64,000 nucleotides of DNA. Source: Nitrososphaera sp036373895 (lineage in GTDB: Archaea > Thermoproteota > Nitrososphaeria > Nitrososphaerales > Nitrososphaeraceae). The stretch's first letter is position 1; the number at the start of each line of letters is the position of its first letter. The stretch spans positions 3,110-67,109 of the forward strand of contig DASUUV010000030.1 of the NCBI GenBank assembly GCA_036373895.1, in the 5' to 3' direction. Position numbers and translations under genes: made by a program. A model generated the notes under the pieces. The model searched no databases. It saw only the letters and a program-made list of their open reading frames with translations, and was not told the DNA's origin. Below, in pieces: positions 7,982 through 16,058 of the stretch.

Positions 7982-9253
7982 ATGGCAAATGATGGTAACA
8001 GCAAGTGGGATTCAGTAAAACGATACAAGCTGACAAAGATGATAAACGAACTGTCAAGTATATCTGGACATGGAACGGAACTTGTCACTGTTTACATCCC
8101 ACCTCGTCGCCCAGTATTTGACGTTATTTCACAACTTCGCAATGAAGCCGGCACCGCTTCAAACATCAAGTCAGACCTCACCAGAACCCATGTGCAAGAT
8201 GCACTTAGCAGAACCATTGAGCAACTGAAATTGTTCAAGGAAATACCTGACAACGGACTTGTAATATTTTGTGGCGCAATTTCAAATGAAAAAGGAATTG
8301 GCAAAGAAAAAATTGAGATATATCCTGTGCTACCCCCAAAGCCGGTCAAAATCAGCCTTTATCGATGTGACGATCACTTTTGGACCGACCACCTGAAGGA
8401 AATGATGAAAGACGACAAGGTCATTGGAATACTATCGATAGACACTCAGGAGACGGGCATTGGTATACTTACCGGTGATCACTGGGAAGTTATTGACTCG
8501 CTTACTTCAGGCGTAGCTGGCAAACACCGTCAGGGTGGCCAATCTGCAAGAAGGTTTCAAAGGTTGAGGGAAAATGAATTAAATGAATATTACCATAGAG
8601 TGGCAGAGCATGTCAAGCAGGTTTTTCTAGATCAGTATAATGTAAAGGGCACAATTGTAGGAGGTCCTGGGCCAACGAAGGAGAATTTTCTAAAAGAAGA
8701 GTATCTTGACTACCGGCTGCAGAAGAGCGTTATAGCAACTCTAGACACCTCCTATTCTGGTGGAGAAGGCGTCCGCGAGCTAATAGAAAAGGCGCAAAAA
8801 GAGGGTATTTTGCAGGAATTTCGAGTAATGGAAGAAAAACAACTAATCAAAAAATTTATGACTGAAGTGCATTCTGGCCGTGGCCTTGGGATATATGGTA
8901 TTCATGATGTAGTCAAGGCGCTGGAAAGCGGCATGGCAGACCTAGTGTTAGTAACCGATGATATCATGTACGCCAAGCTGGAGATCAGATGTAAGGCGTG
9001 CAAGAATATCGAGACAATGGTAGTAGATAGGTCGCGTGTCATCGCTACCAAGCAGGAATGGCTTTCGAAACAGTGCCCGTCATGCTCTGGTAGTGACCTT
9101 GAAGTTATTGACAAAGATATAGTCGACTACCTTAACGAGCTTGCCTTAAAGACAGGGTGCAGGCTTGAAGTCATTTCTGGCAGGACGGAAGAAGGAGCGC
9201 AGCTTGCCAGTCTTGGCAAGATAGGCGCGGTATTGCGGTACAAGCCTACGTAG
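7982..9253 (+). CDS. prf1: Peptide chain release factor aRF1
   Basis: Archaeal/eukaryotic-type class I release factor that recognises all three stop codons and triggers peptide release. 423 residues from ATG 7982 (MANDGNSKWDSVKRY). Domain 1 carries the stop-recognition motif NIKS at 61-64; domain 2 carries the universally conserved GGQ at 185-187 in GKHRQGGQSARR. The C-terminal domain has a four-cysteine zinc-like element (CKAC and CPSC). Its 3' end overlaps the convergent small zinc gene by 8 bp. Confidence 0.96.
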   Translation: MANDGNSKWDSVKRYKLTKMINELSSISGHGTELVTVYIPPRRPVFDVISQLRNEAGTASNIKSDLTRTHVQDALSRTIEQLKLFKEIPDNGLVIFCGAISNEKGIGKEKIEIYPVLPPKPVKISLYRCDDHFWTDHLKEMMKDDKVIGILSIDTQETGIGILTGDHWEVIDSLTSGVAGKHRQGGQSARRFQRLRENELNEYYHRVAEHVKQVFLDQYNVKGTIVGGPGPTKENFLKEEYLDYRLQKSVIATLDTSYSGGEGVRELIEKAQKEGILQEFRVMEEKQLIKKFMTEVHSGRGLGIYGIHDVVKALESGMADLVLVTDDIMYAKLEIRCKACKNIETMVVDRSRVIATKQEWLSKQCPSCSGSDLEVIDKDIVDYLNELALKTGCRLEVISGRTEEGAQLASLGKIGAVLRYKPT

Positions 9254-9374
9254 CCTCGCATGAGCACTCCAAAACTTCCTTAAAGCAACCGGTGCACACT
9301 ACAAACGTGTTACAACCGAGAGCTGTGCAAGCCTCAAATGATCTTGAGTCTCTGCCGCAACTGCATTTTTGCAT
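9246..9374 (-). CDS. Cysteine-rich zinc-type microprotein (42 aa)
   Basis: A 42-codon minus-strand frame from ATG 9374 to TAG 9246. It has eight cysteines in ordered spacing: CSC at 4-6, C16, C21, CTGC at 27-30 and CSC at 37-39, enough for two metal sites, with a good spread of other residues. A TATA-like box (GATATATTC, about 9404-9412) lies about 30 bp upstream, consistent with a leaderless transcript. It overlaps the end of prf1 tail to tail. No family assigned. Confidence 0.65.
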   Translation of the reverse strand: MQKCSCGRDSRSFEACTALGCNTFVVCTGCFKEVLECSCEAT

Positions 9375-9867
9375 TAATTTTCCCAAGCTCACAGAAGAAT
9401 ATATCTATATTGCGGAGGCCCAAATAACCTCTGTGATAATCTATAGTTTCTTAGAATTCTATTACTTATCATCAATACACAACTCTAGGCGCAATTGAGA
9501 AAAAGTCCTTCTTTGTAATATGAGGGAAAATAACCATTGTCAATCCCTTGTAAGAAGGGTCATTTCCATTATGTTATTTCGCTCACGATGTACCAAGCAA
9601 CGCGCTTTAAGCCTGGGGCGGGGGGAATAATAAATCCCTAGAATAACAAATAACTATTGTCCACCCATCAAAGTGCCTTAACATGTACCCCTTCACTTTA
9701 TGACCCTGCTCAATTTCGTCATGATCAAGTCTTCGACCAATTATTAATTGACCTGGCAAACAAGCGTATGTATGCAATTTTACGATATTAGACTAAATCA
9801 ATGTAACAATTAACGTACCTTGACAAGTATTAAATAAAGGTGTGAAAGTAACAGCTCTTGAAAAAAA
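9375..9867. other. Intergenic region between microprotein and GHKL ATPase
   Basis: Nearly 500 bp without a supported gene. It holds a G-rich patch (GGGGCGGGGGG near 9616-9626) followed by AT-rich sequence; the short plus-strand frames are all under 25 codons. No tRNA-like fold found. The last 40 bp contain AAGTATTAAATAAAGG (about 9825-9840), a likely TATA element for the downstream gene. Confidence 0.4.
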
Positions 9868-11499
9868 ATGCCCGCTCAAATGAAGGTTCATCCCTCATTT
9901 TTCAAGGAATTCGCCACTAAAACCTGGGTTTCTCCAATAGAGATTATAAAGGAGCTTGTAGAGAACGCCTTTGATGAGGATGCAACAAAAGTTCTCGTCA
10001 CCGTCCTCAGCAATGGTTCTATTGCTATTGAAGATGACGCAGGAATGGATCAGAATGGAATGGAAAAATTTCTGCTTTTGGGTTCGCCCCATAAAAGGAC
10101 CGAATCCATTTCACCTAGGCTGAAAAGAATTAGAACAGGCAGATATGGCACAGGCAGACTTTCATTTCTTACATCATTTGAGACTATGAGAATAAGAACA
10201 AGGCGTAAGAGTTTCACGAAAGCGCTTGTCATCAATGCAGGTGTGCTTGAAAGGCTGTATACGGGTAATGCCAAGCTCGATGATCTAAAAGAGCCTCAGC
10301 TTAAGCGAGACGGAACAGAGCTAGTCATGACTGGGGCCAAAATCCAACTGGATCTATTCAAAATAACCAAAGAGATCCGAAGACTAGCAGTCCTGAGGCA
10401 ACCACTATTTGAAGTATATATCAAAACTGCCGAGAAATTCAAAGAATGGAATTTTGATGGCTCCCAGATTATAAAGGCCCCTGAAATTCAAGGTCACAGG
10501 ATACCCGTCAACCTTGACAACAGCAAATTAACCGGAGAAATCATTATCGCTAGGAGACCACTGTCAGATGATGAGCGCGGAATCGCTGTGATGGTTGGAA
10601 ACCATATTGTGACACGCAGCAACTTTGGCTTTGACACAAAGCTGAACCGTGTAACAGGCTTTGTCAGATGCGATAGCCTGACGACTAGGTTTGCTGACAA
10701 GTCTGCAATTATTGAGGATGGCGAATATGCCAAATTCAATCAGCTTATGAAAACCTTTGTCATTGATAGCGTCATTCCGGGGCTGACTGAATACGAAGAC
10801 GTACTGATAACTCGCGAAGAATCGAGGATTTATCGCGAAATTGACAAGATACTTGGACAAGCCATGATCGAAAATCTAGAACTTGAAGAGGAAGTACAAG
10901 GGTACGAACTGGTGCAAATAAAAGAAAGGGTAAGGGCTACACAGGATGAGGAACACGATAAGCATCTACATAAAGTGCATTCTGATGACAACCGCCAAAT
11001 CGCAGACTATGACGAGGCCTCCCCATCCCCTCTTGAGAGTTCAGCAATTTCCAAGGCAGATGCTACCCTGCCACGTGCTGTCACAGAAGCGTATTCTTCA
11101 AACAGCCTATCTAACGTCCCTGAAGGGATGGCTGTAGAGGTGGTGAATGAAACACAAGCCGACGGCACTGTGATTAAAACAAGGAATGTACGTAAGCCAA
11201 TACTGAAGAAGACCTTTGCACTCAAGAGGATAGGCTACAAGGTGATCCCATATGAAGATGAAAGTGATTCGCGATACAGCTTTATTACCGAGAATATCGT
11301 GTTTGTAAATAAAGCCAATCCAACTTACAGGGCGGAAGCCACAAGAGGAGATGAGTTCCTTATGAGGCACGTCATAAGCATTGTTGCTGAGGCAGTTGCG
11401 CAGGCAAAACACCCGGAAGGTAAGGAGGCGCTTGAGTTACAGAACAGGCTTGTCGCTGAGGCCATCCGGATACACGACACTAATGTAACAAAGCGTTAG
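9868..11499 (+). CDS. GHKL-superfamily ATPase of unknown role
   Basis: 543 residues. The N terminus has the Bergerat ATP-binding motifs: N box KELVENAFDEDAT at 28-40, G1 DDAGMD at 56-61 and G2 GRYGTGRLSF at 91-100, as in MutL, Hsp90, topoisomerase VI B and MORC proteins. No histidine-kinase phosphoacceptor helix or MutL C-terminal motif is visible. The middle (about 360-420) is acidic and low-complexity; a compact C-terminal domain (about 440-543) reads TFALKRIGYKVIPYEDE. No membrane segment. Possible roles are DNA-associated or chaperone-like. It lies 89 bp before psmB on the same strand. Confidence 0.8.
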   Translation: MPAQMKVHPSFFKEFATKTWVSPIEIIKELVENAFDEDATKVLVTVLSNGSIAIEDDAGMDQNGMEKFLLLGSPHKRTESISPRLKRIRTGRYGTGRLSFLTSFETMRIRTRRKSFTKALVINAGVLERLYTGNAKLDDLKEPQLKRDGTELVMTGAKIQLDLFKITKEIRRLAVLRQPLFEVYIKTAEKFKEWNFDGSQIIKAPEIQGHRIPVNLDNSKLTGEIIIARRPLSDDERGIAVMVGNHIVTRSNFGFDTKLNRVTGFVRCDSLTTRFADKSAIIEDGEYAKFNQLMKTFVIDSVIPGLTEYEDVLITREESRIYREIDKILGQAMIENLELEEEVQGYELVQIKERVRATQDEEHDKHLHKVHSDDNRQIADYDEASPSPLESSAISKADATLPRAVTEAYSSNSLSNVPEGMAVEVVNETQADGTVIKTRNVRKPILKKTFALKRIGYKVIPYEDESDSRYSFITENIVFVNKANPTYRAEATRGDEFLMRHVISIVAEAVAQAKHPEGKEALELQNRLVAEAIRIHDTNVTKR

Positions 11500-11588
11500 C
11501 CGCAGTAAAAACATAATCTGCTTTGGCAATTTTTTGTCTTTCCAATAGAAACGACTAAATCTAACTGGAACAGCGATGTACATCGCAT

Positions 11589-12191
11589 ATGGCGTTTGCA
11601 GAATTCATGCCGGGCGCGACAGTAGTAGGTATATCCTACAATGAAGGTGTTTTACTAGCAGCAGAGAAGAGAGTTTCTTTTGGGAACTTTGTAGTGAACA
11701 AGCACATTAAAAAGACATTCCCAGTAACGGACCACGTTGGCGCCGCATGCGCCGGCATGGTCGCTGACATGCAGGTACTTGTAAGGCAGGTTGAGGCCTT
11801 GGCCAAGATCCGTAGATTGGAGACAAGACGTGACGTTCCTCCAAATTCGATCGCAAAGTTAATGTCTGTTATTATGTTCGAGAGAAGATACTTCCCACTG
11901 CTAACACAGGTCATTGTGGGCGGTATCAACGAAAAACCCGAAATCTATACCCTTGACCCTCTTGGTTCAGTACTTCCCGATGAGTATGCTGCAGTAGGTA
12001 CAGGAGCAGAAGGGGCACTTGGTATCATGGACGCAGAATTTAAGCCAAATATGTCTGAAGAGAGAGTTAGAGAATTGGCTACACGGGCTATCAGGTCTGC
12101 GATCCAACGTGATACTGCAAGTGGAGATGGGATCGACATATTGTATGTAACAAGAACTGGCGTTAGAGAAGAATCAATAAAACCCTCCTAA
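11589..12191 (+). CDS. psmB: Proteasome beta subunit, apparently non-catalytic
   Basis: 20S proteasome beta subunit, 200 residues. After a short leader (MAFAEFMPG) the mature sequence begins ATVVGISYNEGVLLAAEKR, where active archaeal beta subunits begin with the nucleophile Thr1 (TTTVG). Ala10 therefore stands at the catalytic position; the Lys33 equivalent is kept (NKHIKKTF) and Asp17 is Glu. Archaea with two beta genes often pair one lacking Thr1 with an active one, so a second, catalytic psmB is expected outside the window. The alpha subunit is at 22.7 kb. Confidence 0.93.
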   Translation: MAFAEFMPGATVVGISYNEGVLLAAEKRVSFGNFVVNKHIKKTFPVTDHVGAACAGMVADMQVLVRQVEALAKIRRLETRRDVPPNSIAKLMSVIMFERRYFPLLTQVIVGGINEKPEIYTLDPLGSVLPDEYAAVGTGAEGALGIMDAEFKPNMSEERVRELATRAIRSAIQRDTASGDGIDILYVTRTGVREESIKPS

Positions 12192-12194
12192 TGC

Positions 12195-12692
12195 CTATAT
12201 TTTCTTGTAGGCTTCCCAGATTTTGTCGCTAATGTAGTGAATGGTGTCTATGACATAGCCCTTGGTCATTGCTTTTGCCACTTCGCTATCTTCAAGAGCA
12301 AGTCCGACAGCAAGCGCCCTTCCATGTGTCTGATCCTTTACTACTACAATCTCTCCTATTTTGAAGGAGTCAAAATTGATTATACCGGGTCGCATCACCT
12401 TGGCACCGTTGCAAACAAATTTCACTGCACCCTTGTCTATTGTCACTGAAGGAAAGCGCTGCAACTCTTCCTGCTTGCCAAGGAACGGCACTATTAAGCC
12501 CCGTACTTGGGCTGCAACCATCTTGTCGGCAATCAACAGGCATTTGTCTCGCTCAATTTCATACACCTTGATATTCTTAACCTTTGGAAGAATGTCTTGC
12601 GGCCATTGAGAAGCAAGCCTATTGAAAAGTTTTGCGGTTTCACTCTTTGATAATACGAATATCTTCAGCGCGATCAGAATATCGGTGTACAA
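12195..12692 (-). CDS. PUA-domain RNA-binding protein (MCT-1/Tma20-like)
   Basis: 165 residues. The C-terminal half is a PUA domain: VTIDKGAVKFVCNGAKVMRP, then FKIGEIVVVKDQTHGRALAVGLAL. The N-terminal half (SKSETAKLFNRLASQWPQ and EIERDKCLLIADKMV) resembles archaeal relatives of eukaryotic MCT-1/Tma20, which act in ribosome recycling and initiation; an RNA or ribosome role is inferred. The assigned start is TTG at 12692; the true start may be slightly downstream. It converges on psmB with 3 bp between the genes. Confidence 0.82.
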   Translation of the reverse strand: MYTDILIALKIFVLSKSETAKLFNRLASQWPQDILPKVKNIKVYEIERDKCLLIADKMVAAQVRGLIVPFLGKQEELQRFPSVTIDKGAVKFVCNGAKVMRPGIINFDSFKIGEIVVVKDQTHGRALAVGLALEDSEVAKAMTKGYVIDTIHYISDKIWEAYKKI

Positions 12693-12739
12693 ACGATAAT
12701 TAATCTGTTACATTAGCGCTCAAGGCTTCTTCCTCGACC

Positions 12740-12865
12740 TTACTTTAGCGGCTTGTCAAGGTTCTTGATTATATCACCACAGGTGTTGCCGAGAACACGT
12801 CTTGTAAGGGAGTCTTGCTCGATATCTAGTGGCCTCGAAAATTGTCGTTTGAAAGGAGTTTTCAT
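12740..12865 (-). CDS. Possible small protein (41 aa)
   Basis: Minus-strand frame of 41 codons, MKTPFKRQFSRPLDIEQDSL onwards, ending LDKPLK, with soluble-protein composition, directly upstream of the PUA gene. A competing plus-strand frame reads through the same bases and includes an ATG at 12864 with a good Shine-Dalgarno (AAAGGAG). The two alternatives diverge from one CATG, and I cannot decide between them. No family recognised. Confidence 0.3.
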   Translation of the reverse strand: MKTPFKRQFSRPLDIEQDSLTRRVLGNTCGDIIKNLDKPLK

Positions 12866-12978
12866 GCTCAAGGGAGTAACCAAGGAGACGATCTATTCTG
12901 GAATGCTGTGTCGTCCGATCATCTATAAAGAGCTGCGAGCAATACTGGCGGCAGAATCACTTCACCTGCTTGTAAAGC

Positions 12979-13137
12979 CTACGCATTAGTATGTGTTATT
13001 TCTTGCCAGCATTCCAGGCAGTACTCACCGTTGATTTGGAATATTTCTGCAGGCTTGACTTGGCACTCTATACATTGATATGATTCGGCATCTGCAATTC
13101 CTTTAATTTTTTTGAGTGATTTGTTGAATATTTGCAT
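12979..13137 (-). CDS. Small zinc-ribbon-type protein (52 aa)
   Basis: 52 residues from ATG 13137 (MQIFNKSLKKIKGIADAESY), with two CxxC pairs, CIEC and CLEC, about 18 residues apart, the layout of a one-zinc ribbon or treble clef. A TATA-like GTATAAATA at about 13170-13178 places transcription initiation close to this ATG, favouring it over in-frame starts at 13158 and 13197. No partner assigned; it is separated from the PUA gene by the uncertain small frame. Confidence 0.6.
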   Translation of the reverse strand: MQIFNKSLKKIKGIADAESYQCIECQVKPAEIFQINGEYCLECWQEITHTNA

Positions 13138-13637
13138 TGTGAGCTTACAGAAATTCATTGTATAGTTGCAATATTTATACGTTTTTTTGATATGCAAAGG
13201 TGAAGGATCCTAATTTACTGGCGTTAACAAGCCAATAGGTAATTAGAACCTAGATAAGTCGAATACGATTAACTTCTAGGACTTTGATTATATGAGAGTT
13301 TCTATGATTTAAGAAGGTGATTGAGGATGATATACCTTATCTCTATCTCTTACCTTTCACCCATCCGCGTGGTTCTCTAGGGTGTAGTCTGTTACTAGAA
13401 TTACTACTTTTAGTCTTATCACACGCCGGTATATCATGCACTCCTTATACGATCCTTCAATGCTATTTGTTATATGTTTGTCCAGATACTCGAGATGAGT
13501 CTCAATCATATTTATTAAAAATATTCTCCCATAAGATATCGCTCCTTTAGCTACCTTGAATATTCTTCCCACTTTTCCGGCCTTCTAGGGACTCAATTAT
13601 GGTCAAGCTATTTTTTCCACACAGGAGTTAAAGCTGT
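13138..13637. other. Intergenic region before homoserine dehydrogenase
   Basis: About 500 bp. A 71-codon minus-strand frame from GTG 13572 to TGA 13357 overlaps a plus-strand frame of similar length (13317-13550). Both have plausible composition but no recognisable motif and neither is called. The first 40 bp hold the promoter of the zinc-ribbon gene. No RNA gene found. Confidence 0.35.
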
Positions 13638-14648
13638 TCAGCTAAATGTTGCGTCTCTTATCTCTATCAGATCACGTAACATCGCACTTGCAGTTTCAAT
13701 CCCTCCGGCACCTCTTCCGATTATCGTCTGCTGTCCGGAGTGCTCCGAGGAAAATGTAACAGCATTGAGGGTGCCGTTGACACATATCGGATCTGTCTTG
13801 GCAACTTCTGTTGGAGCGACATGAAGTCGTCTGCTGTCGCATACCGCTAGCAATTTGACTGCATTACCCCTTTCGGCTGCATTTTTCACATCTGACAACC
13901 TGACATTGACTATGCCACTGCGCTTGATATCCTTCATGGTAACCTTCATTCCCATAACCCAATTAGCCATAATAACGAGTTTTGCAGCCGCGTCAAACCC
14001 GTCGACATCAAGCGAGGGGTTGGCCTCAGCATAGCCTTTTTCTTTGGCATCCTTCATTGCGGTCTCATATGTCCGTCCTTCCTCCATCTTACTCAATATG
14101 TAATTTGTCGTGCCATTCAGTATTCCGTGGAATGAAATTATTCTGTCTCCTTTTAGGCAGCGCTTAGCAAATTCCAAAATAGGCGTTCCGCCGCCAACTG
14201 TCCCACTGAATCGCAACATAACGCCATTGTAGTTGGCAAGCTCGATAAGTGAGGGAAAAGCAAGGGCAAGTGGTCCCTTGTTAACGCAGATCACATGCTT
14301 ATGACTTCTCATTGCCGCTGTAATGTGTGAGGTCGCTGGCTCACCATCGTTGAGATTTGTGGGAGTGCATTCAAGCATCACCTCCGCATCCATCTTCTCA
14401 ATGACTTGCAGGGAATGAAATTTGGTACTACCTTTCTCGTAAGCACCTACAGTTCCTTTGGTTTTCTTTGCCTCAAGAAGTCTCTTGAGATCGAGGCCCC
14501 CCGGCGCTATCGCTGATCCGCTGTTGTCGACACATGCTACAATACGGGGCTTCATGCCATACTGACTGTATAGATCTGCTGACCGAGAGAGCAGTAACTT
14601 GGCGAAACTCTGCCCAACTGCCCCGAACCCCACAATTACTACACGCAA
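13638..14648 (-). CDS. hom: Homoserine dehydrogenase
   Basis: Reduces aspartate 4-semialdehyde to homoserine for threonine and methionine synthesis. 336 residues: N-terminal NAD(P) Rossmann motif VVIVGFGAVGQSFAKLLL, then CVNKGPLAL and the substrate-domain signature GTVGGGTPILEFAKRC with LNGTTNYILSKMEEG. Lys and Asp positions in KEKGYAEANPSLDVDGFDAA match the family. No C-terminal ACT domain, so it lacks the threonine-feedback domain of longer enzymes. Threonine synthase is encoded at 45.1 kb; homoserine kinase is not in the window. Confidence 0.95.
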   Translation of the reverse strand: MRVVIVGFGAVGQSFAKLLLSRSADLYSQYGMKPRIVACVDNSGSAIAPGGLDLKRLLEAKKTKGTVGAYEKGSTKFHSLQVIEKMDAEVMLECTPTNLNDGEPATSHITAAMRSHKHVICVNKGPLALAFPSLIELANYNGVMLRFSGTVGGGTPILEFAKRCLKGDRIISFHGILNGTTNYILSKMEEGRTYETAMKDAKEKGYAEANPSLDVDGFDAAAKLVIMANWVMGMKVTMKDIKRSGIVNVRLSDVKNAAERGNAVKLLAVCDSRRLHVAPTEVAKTDPICVNGTLNAVTFSSEHSGQQTIIGRGAGGIETASAMLRDLIEIRDATFS

Positions 14649-15156
14649 TACAGATACTGCTGTTCAAGATGGTGGGGGATTAATAAAACTATAAGTTTAT
14701 GAAATTTATACTACATATTTTAAATCGTTCTGAACATAAGATTATGTAATGCAAGCACAAACGAAAATCCAAAACGAACGTCTATTCCTTAATTCTGTAT
14801 GCTCCCAATTTAGCGTAATTGTCAATCCCTTGTCCACGATATTATCATAAACATAAACGGCGGCGTGAATAAATGACAAGCATTATCAATTAGCAGCATT
14901 AGAGGCTAATAAAAATATCTGATAATGAGAAAAGCTAACGCTTGATTACGAACGATCTCCTAGGCAGCCAAAAATAATATTTTTGAATGCTTTTCATTGC
15001 TTCAGTTCGTAGAAGTTTGCTAAGATCTACTGACCCTATGTAGATTGATTCTATGTTATACCCGCTATAGATTACTAAAATAGTCTTAGGAATGACCAGT
15101 TTATCTATTGGCCATAACAAGAAGAGCATCCCAAACAATTTTTACCCTGCCAGCTT
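14649..15156. other. Intergenic region between hom and TauE/SafE gene
   Basis: About 500 bp, AT-rich. A 67-codon minus-strand frame (14935-15138) is protein-like in places (YSGYNIESIYIGSVDLSKLL) but has no family, and I leave it uncalled. AAACTATAAGTTTATG at about 14678-14693 is a likely promoter element for hom. No tRNA-like fold found. Confidence 0.35.
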
Positions 15157-15963
15157 TTGTTAGGCATACAAAGGAATACAACACCATTGTTAGACAATAT
15201 TACTACACTAGCATTTCTCATTGCTGTTGGGCTTAGCGCTGGAACCTTGGGTTCCATGCTTGGGGTGGGAGGCGGTATAATAATGGTGCCGGCTCTTACA
15301 TTTTTGAACCTGTCACCAACACAGGCGGCAAGCACAAGCCTTATTGCAGTCATGTCAACAAGTGTATCATCTACTATAGAGTATTCCAGGCAAAAGAGGA
15401 TTGACTACGTCCTTGGTCTAGAGATGGCTGCCTGCGCGATACCCGGTGGCGTGCTTGGCGCTATCCTGTCTGAATACTTACTACAAGATACATTCAAACT
15501 ATTTTTTGGAATATTGCTAATACTCACCGGCCTTTACGTTGTATATAAAAACTCAGTCCTAAAAGATCTCCGGGCCAAAAGGCGTTCGCTGCCTTTGCAG
15601 GTTGCAGTGTTTGCTGCTTCATTTGGTGCAGGTATAATATCAAGTCTGTTTGGCGTGGGAGGCGGGATAGTATTTGTACCATCTATGCTACTTGTCCTTG
15701 GCCTGACAATGCACAGAGCGGCGCCAACGTCACAATTGACGCTGATGATGACAGCTATTGCTGGCGTCTTTACACATTCGGTTTTGGGACACCCTGATTA
15801 CCTCCAGGCAGTTGTCTTATCAGCAGGCGCCTTTGTTGGTGCTCAGATAGGAGCAAGGTTATCGCGCATGACTAAGGACATGCTACTGCAACGATTATTG
15901 GCAATTATACTGATGGCAGTAGCCATCACGTTCATTTTAGATGGGCTAAGTTTAAGGTATTGA
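15157..15963 (+). CDS. TauE/SafE (TSUP) family membrane transporter
   Basis: 268 residues with about eight hydrophobic segments. The two halves of the family's internal duplication are visible: GLSAGTLGSMLGVGGGIIMV (about 25-44) and FGAGIISSLFGVGGGIVFVP (about 156-175). TSUP proteins move small anions such as sulfite, sulfoacetate or other organosulfonates; the substrate cannot be read from sequence. It starts with TTG at 15157, with another TTG ten codons later as an alternative. It stands alone, converging on the tandem SDR gene. Confidence 0.88.
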   Translation: MLGIQRNTTPLLDNITTLAFLIAVGLSAGTLGSMLGVGGGIIMVPALTFLNLSPTQAASTSLIAVMSTSVSSTIEYSRQKRIDYVLGLEMAACAIPGGVLGAILSEYLLQDTFKLFFGILLILTGLYVVYKNSVLKDLRAKRRSLPLQVAVFAASFGAGIISSLFGVGGGIVFVPSMLLVLGLTMHRAAPTSQLTLMMTAIAGVFTHSVLGHPDYLQAVVLSAGAFVGAQIGARLSRMTKDMLLQRLLAIILMAVAITFILDGLSLRY

Positions 15964-16058
15964 TCAGGAACGTGTCATATCAGCTATTTTGACAATCATA
16001 TAGCTTTTAAGCAAAAAAGCTAACCAAGAAAGATTTTCTATTCAGTTGAGAAATGGCA

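Noticed and set aside
13317..13572. Overlapping opposite frames of 77 and 71 codons
   Set aside because: Neither has a motif or convincing start context; both cannot be real and I cannot choose.
9536..14833. Shared 16-mer ATTGTCAATCCCTTGT at 9536-9551 and 14818-14833
   Set aside because: One exact 16-base match in 64 kb is roughly what chance gives (about 0.5 expected per strand orientation); flanks do not match.
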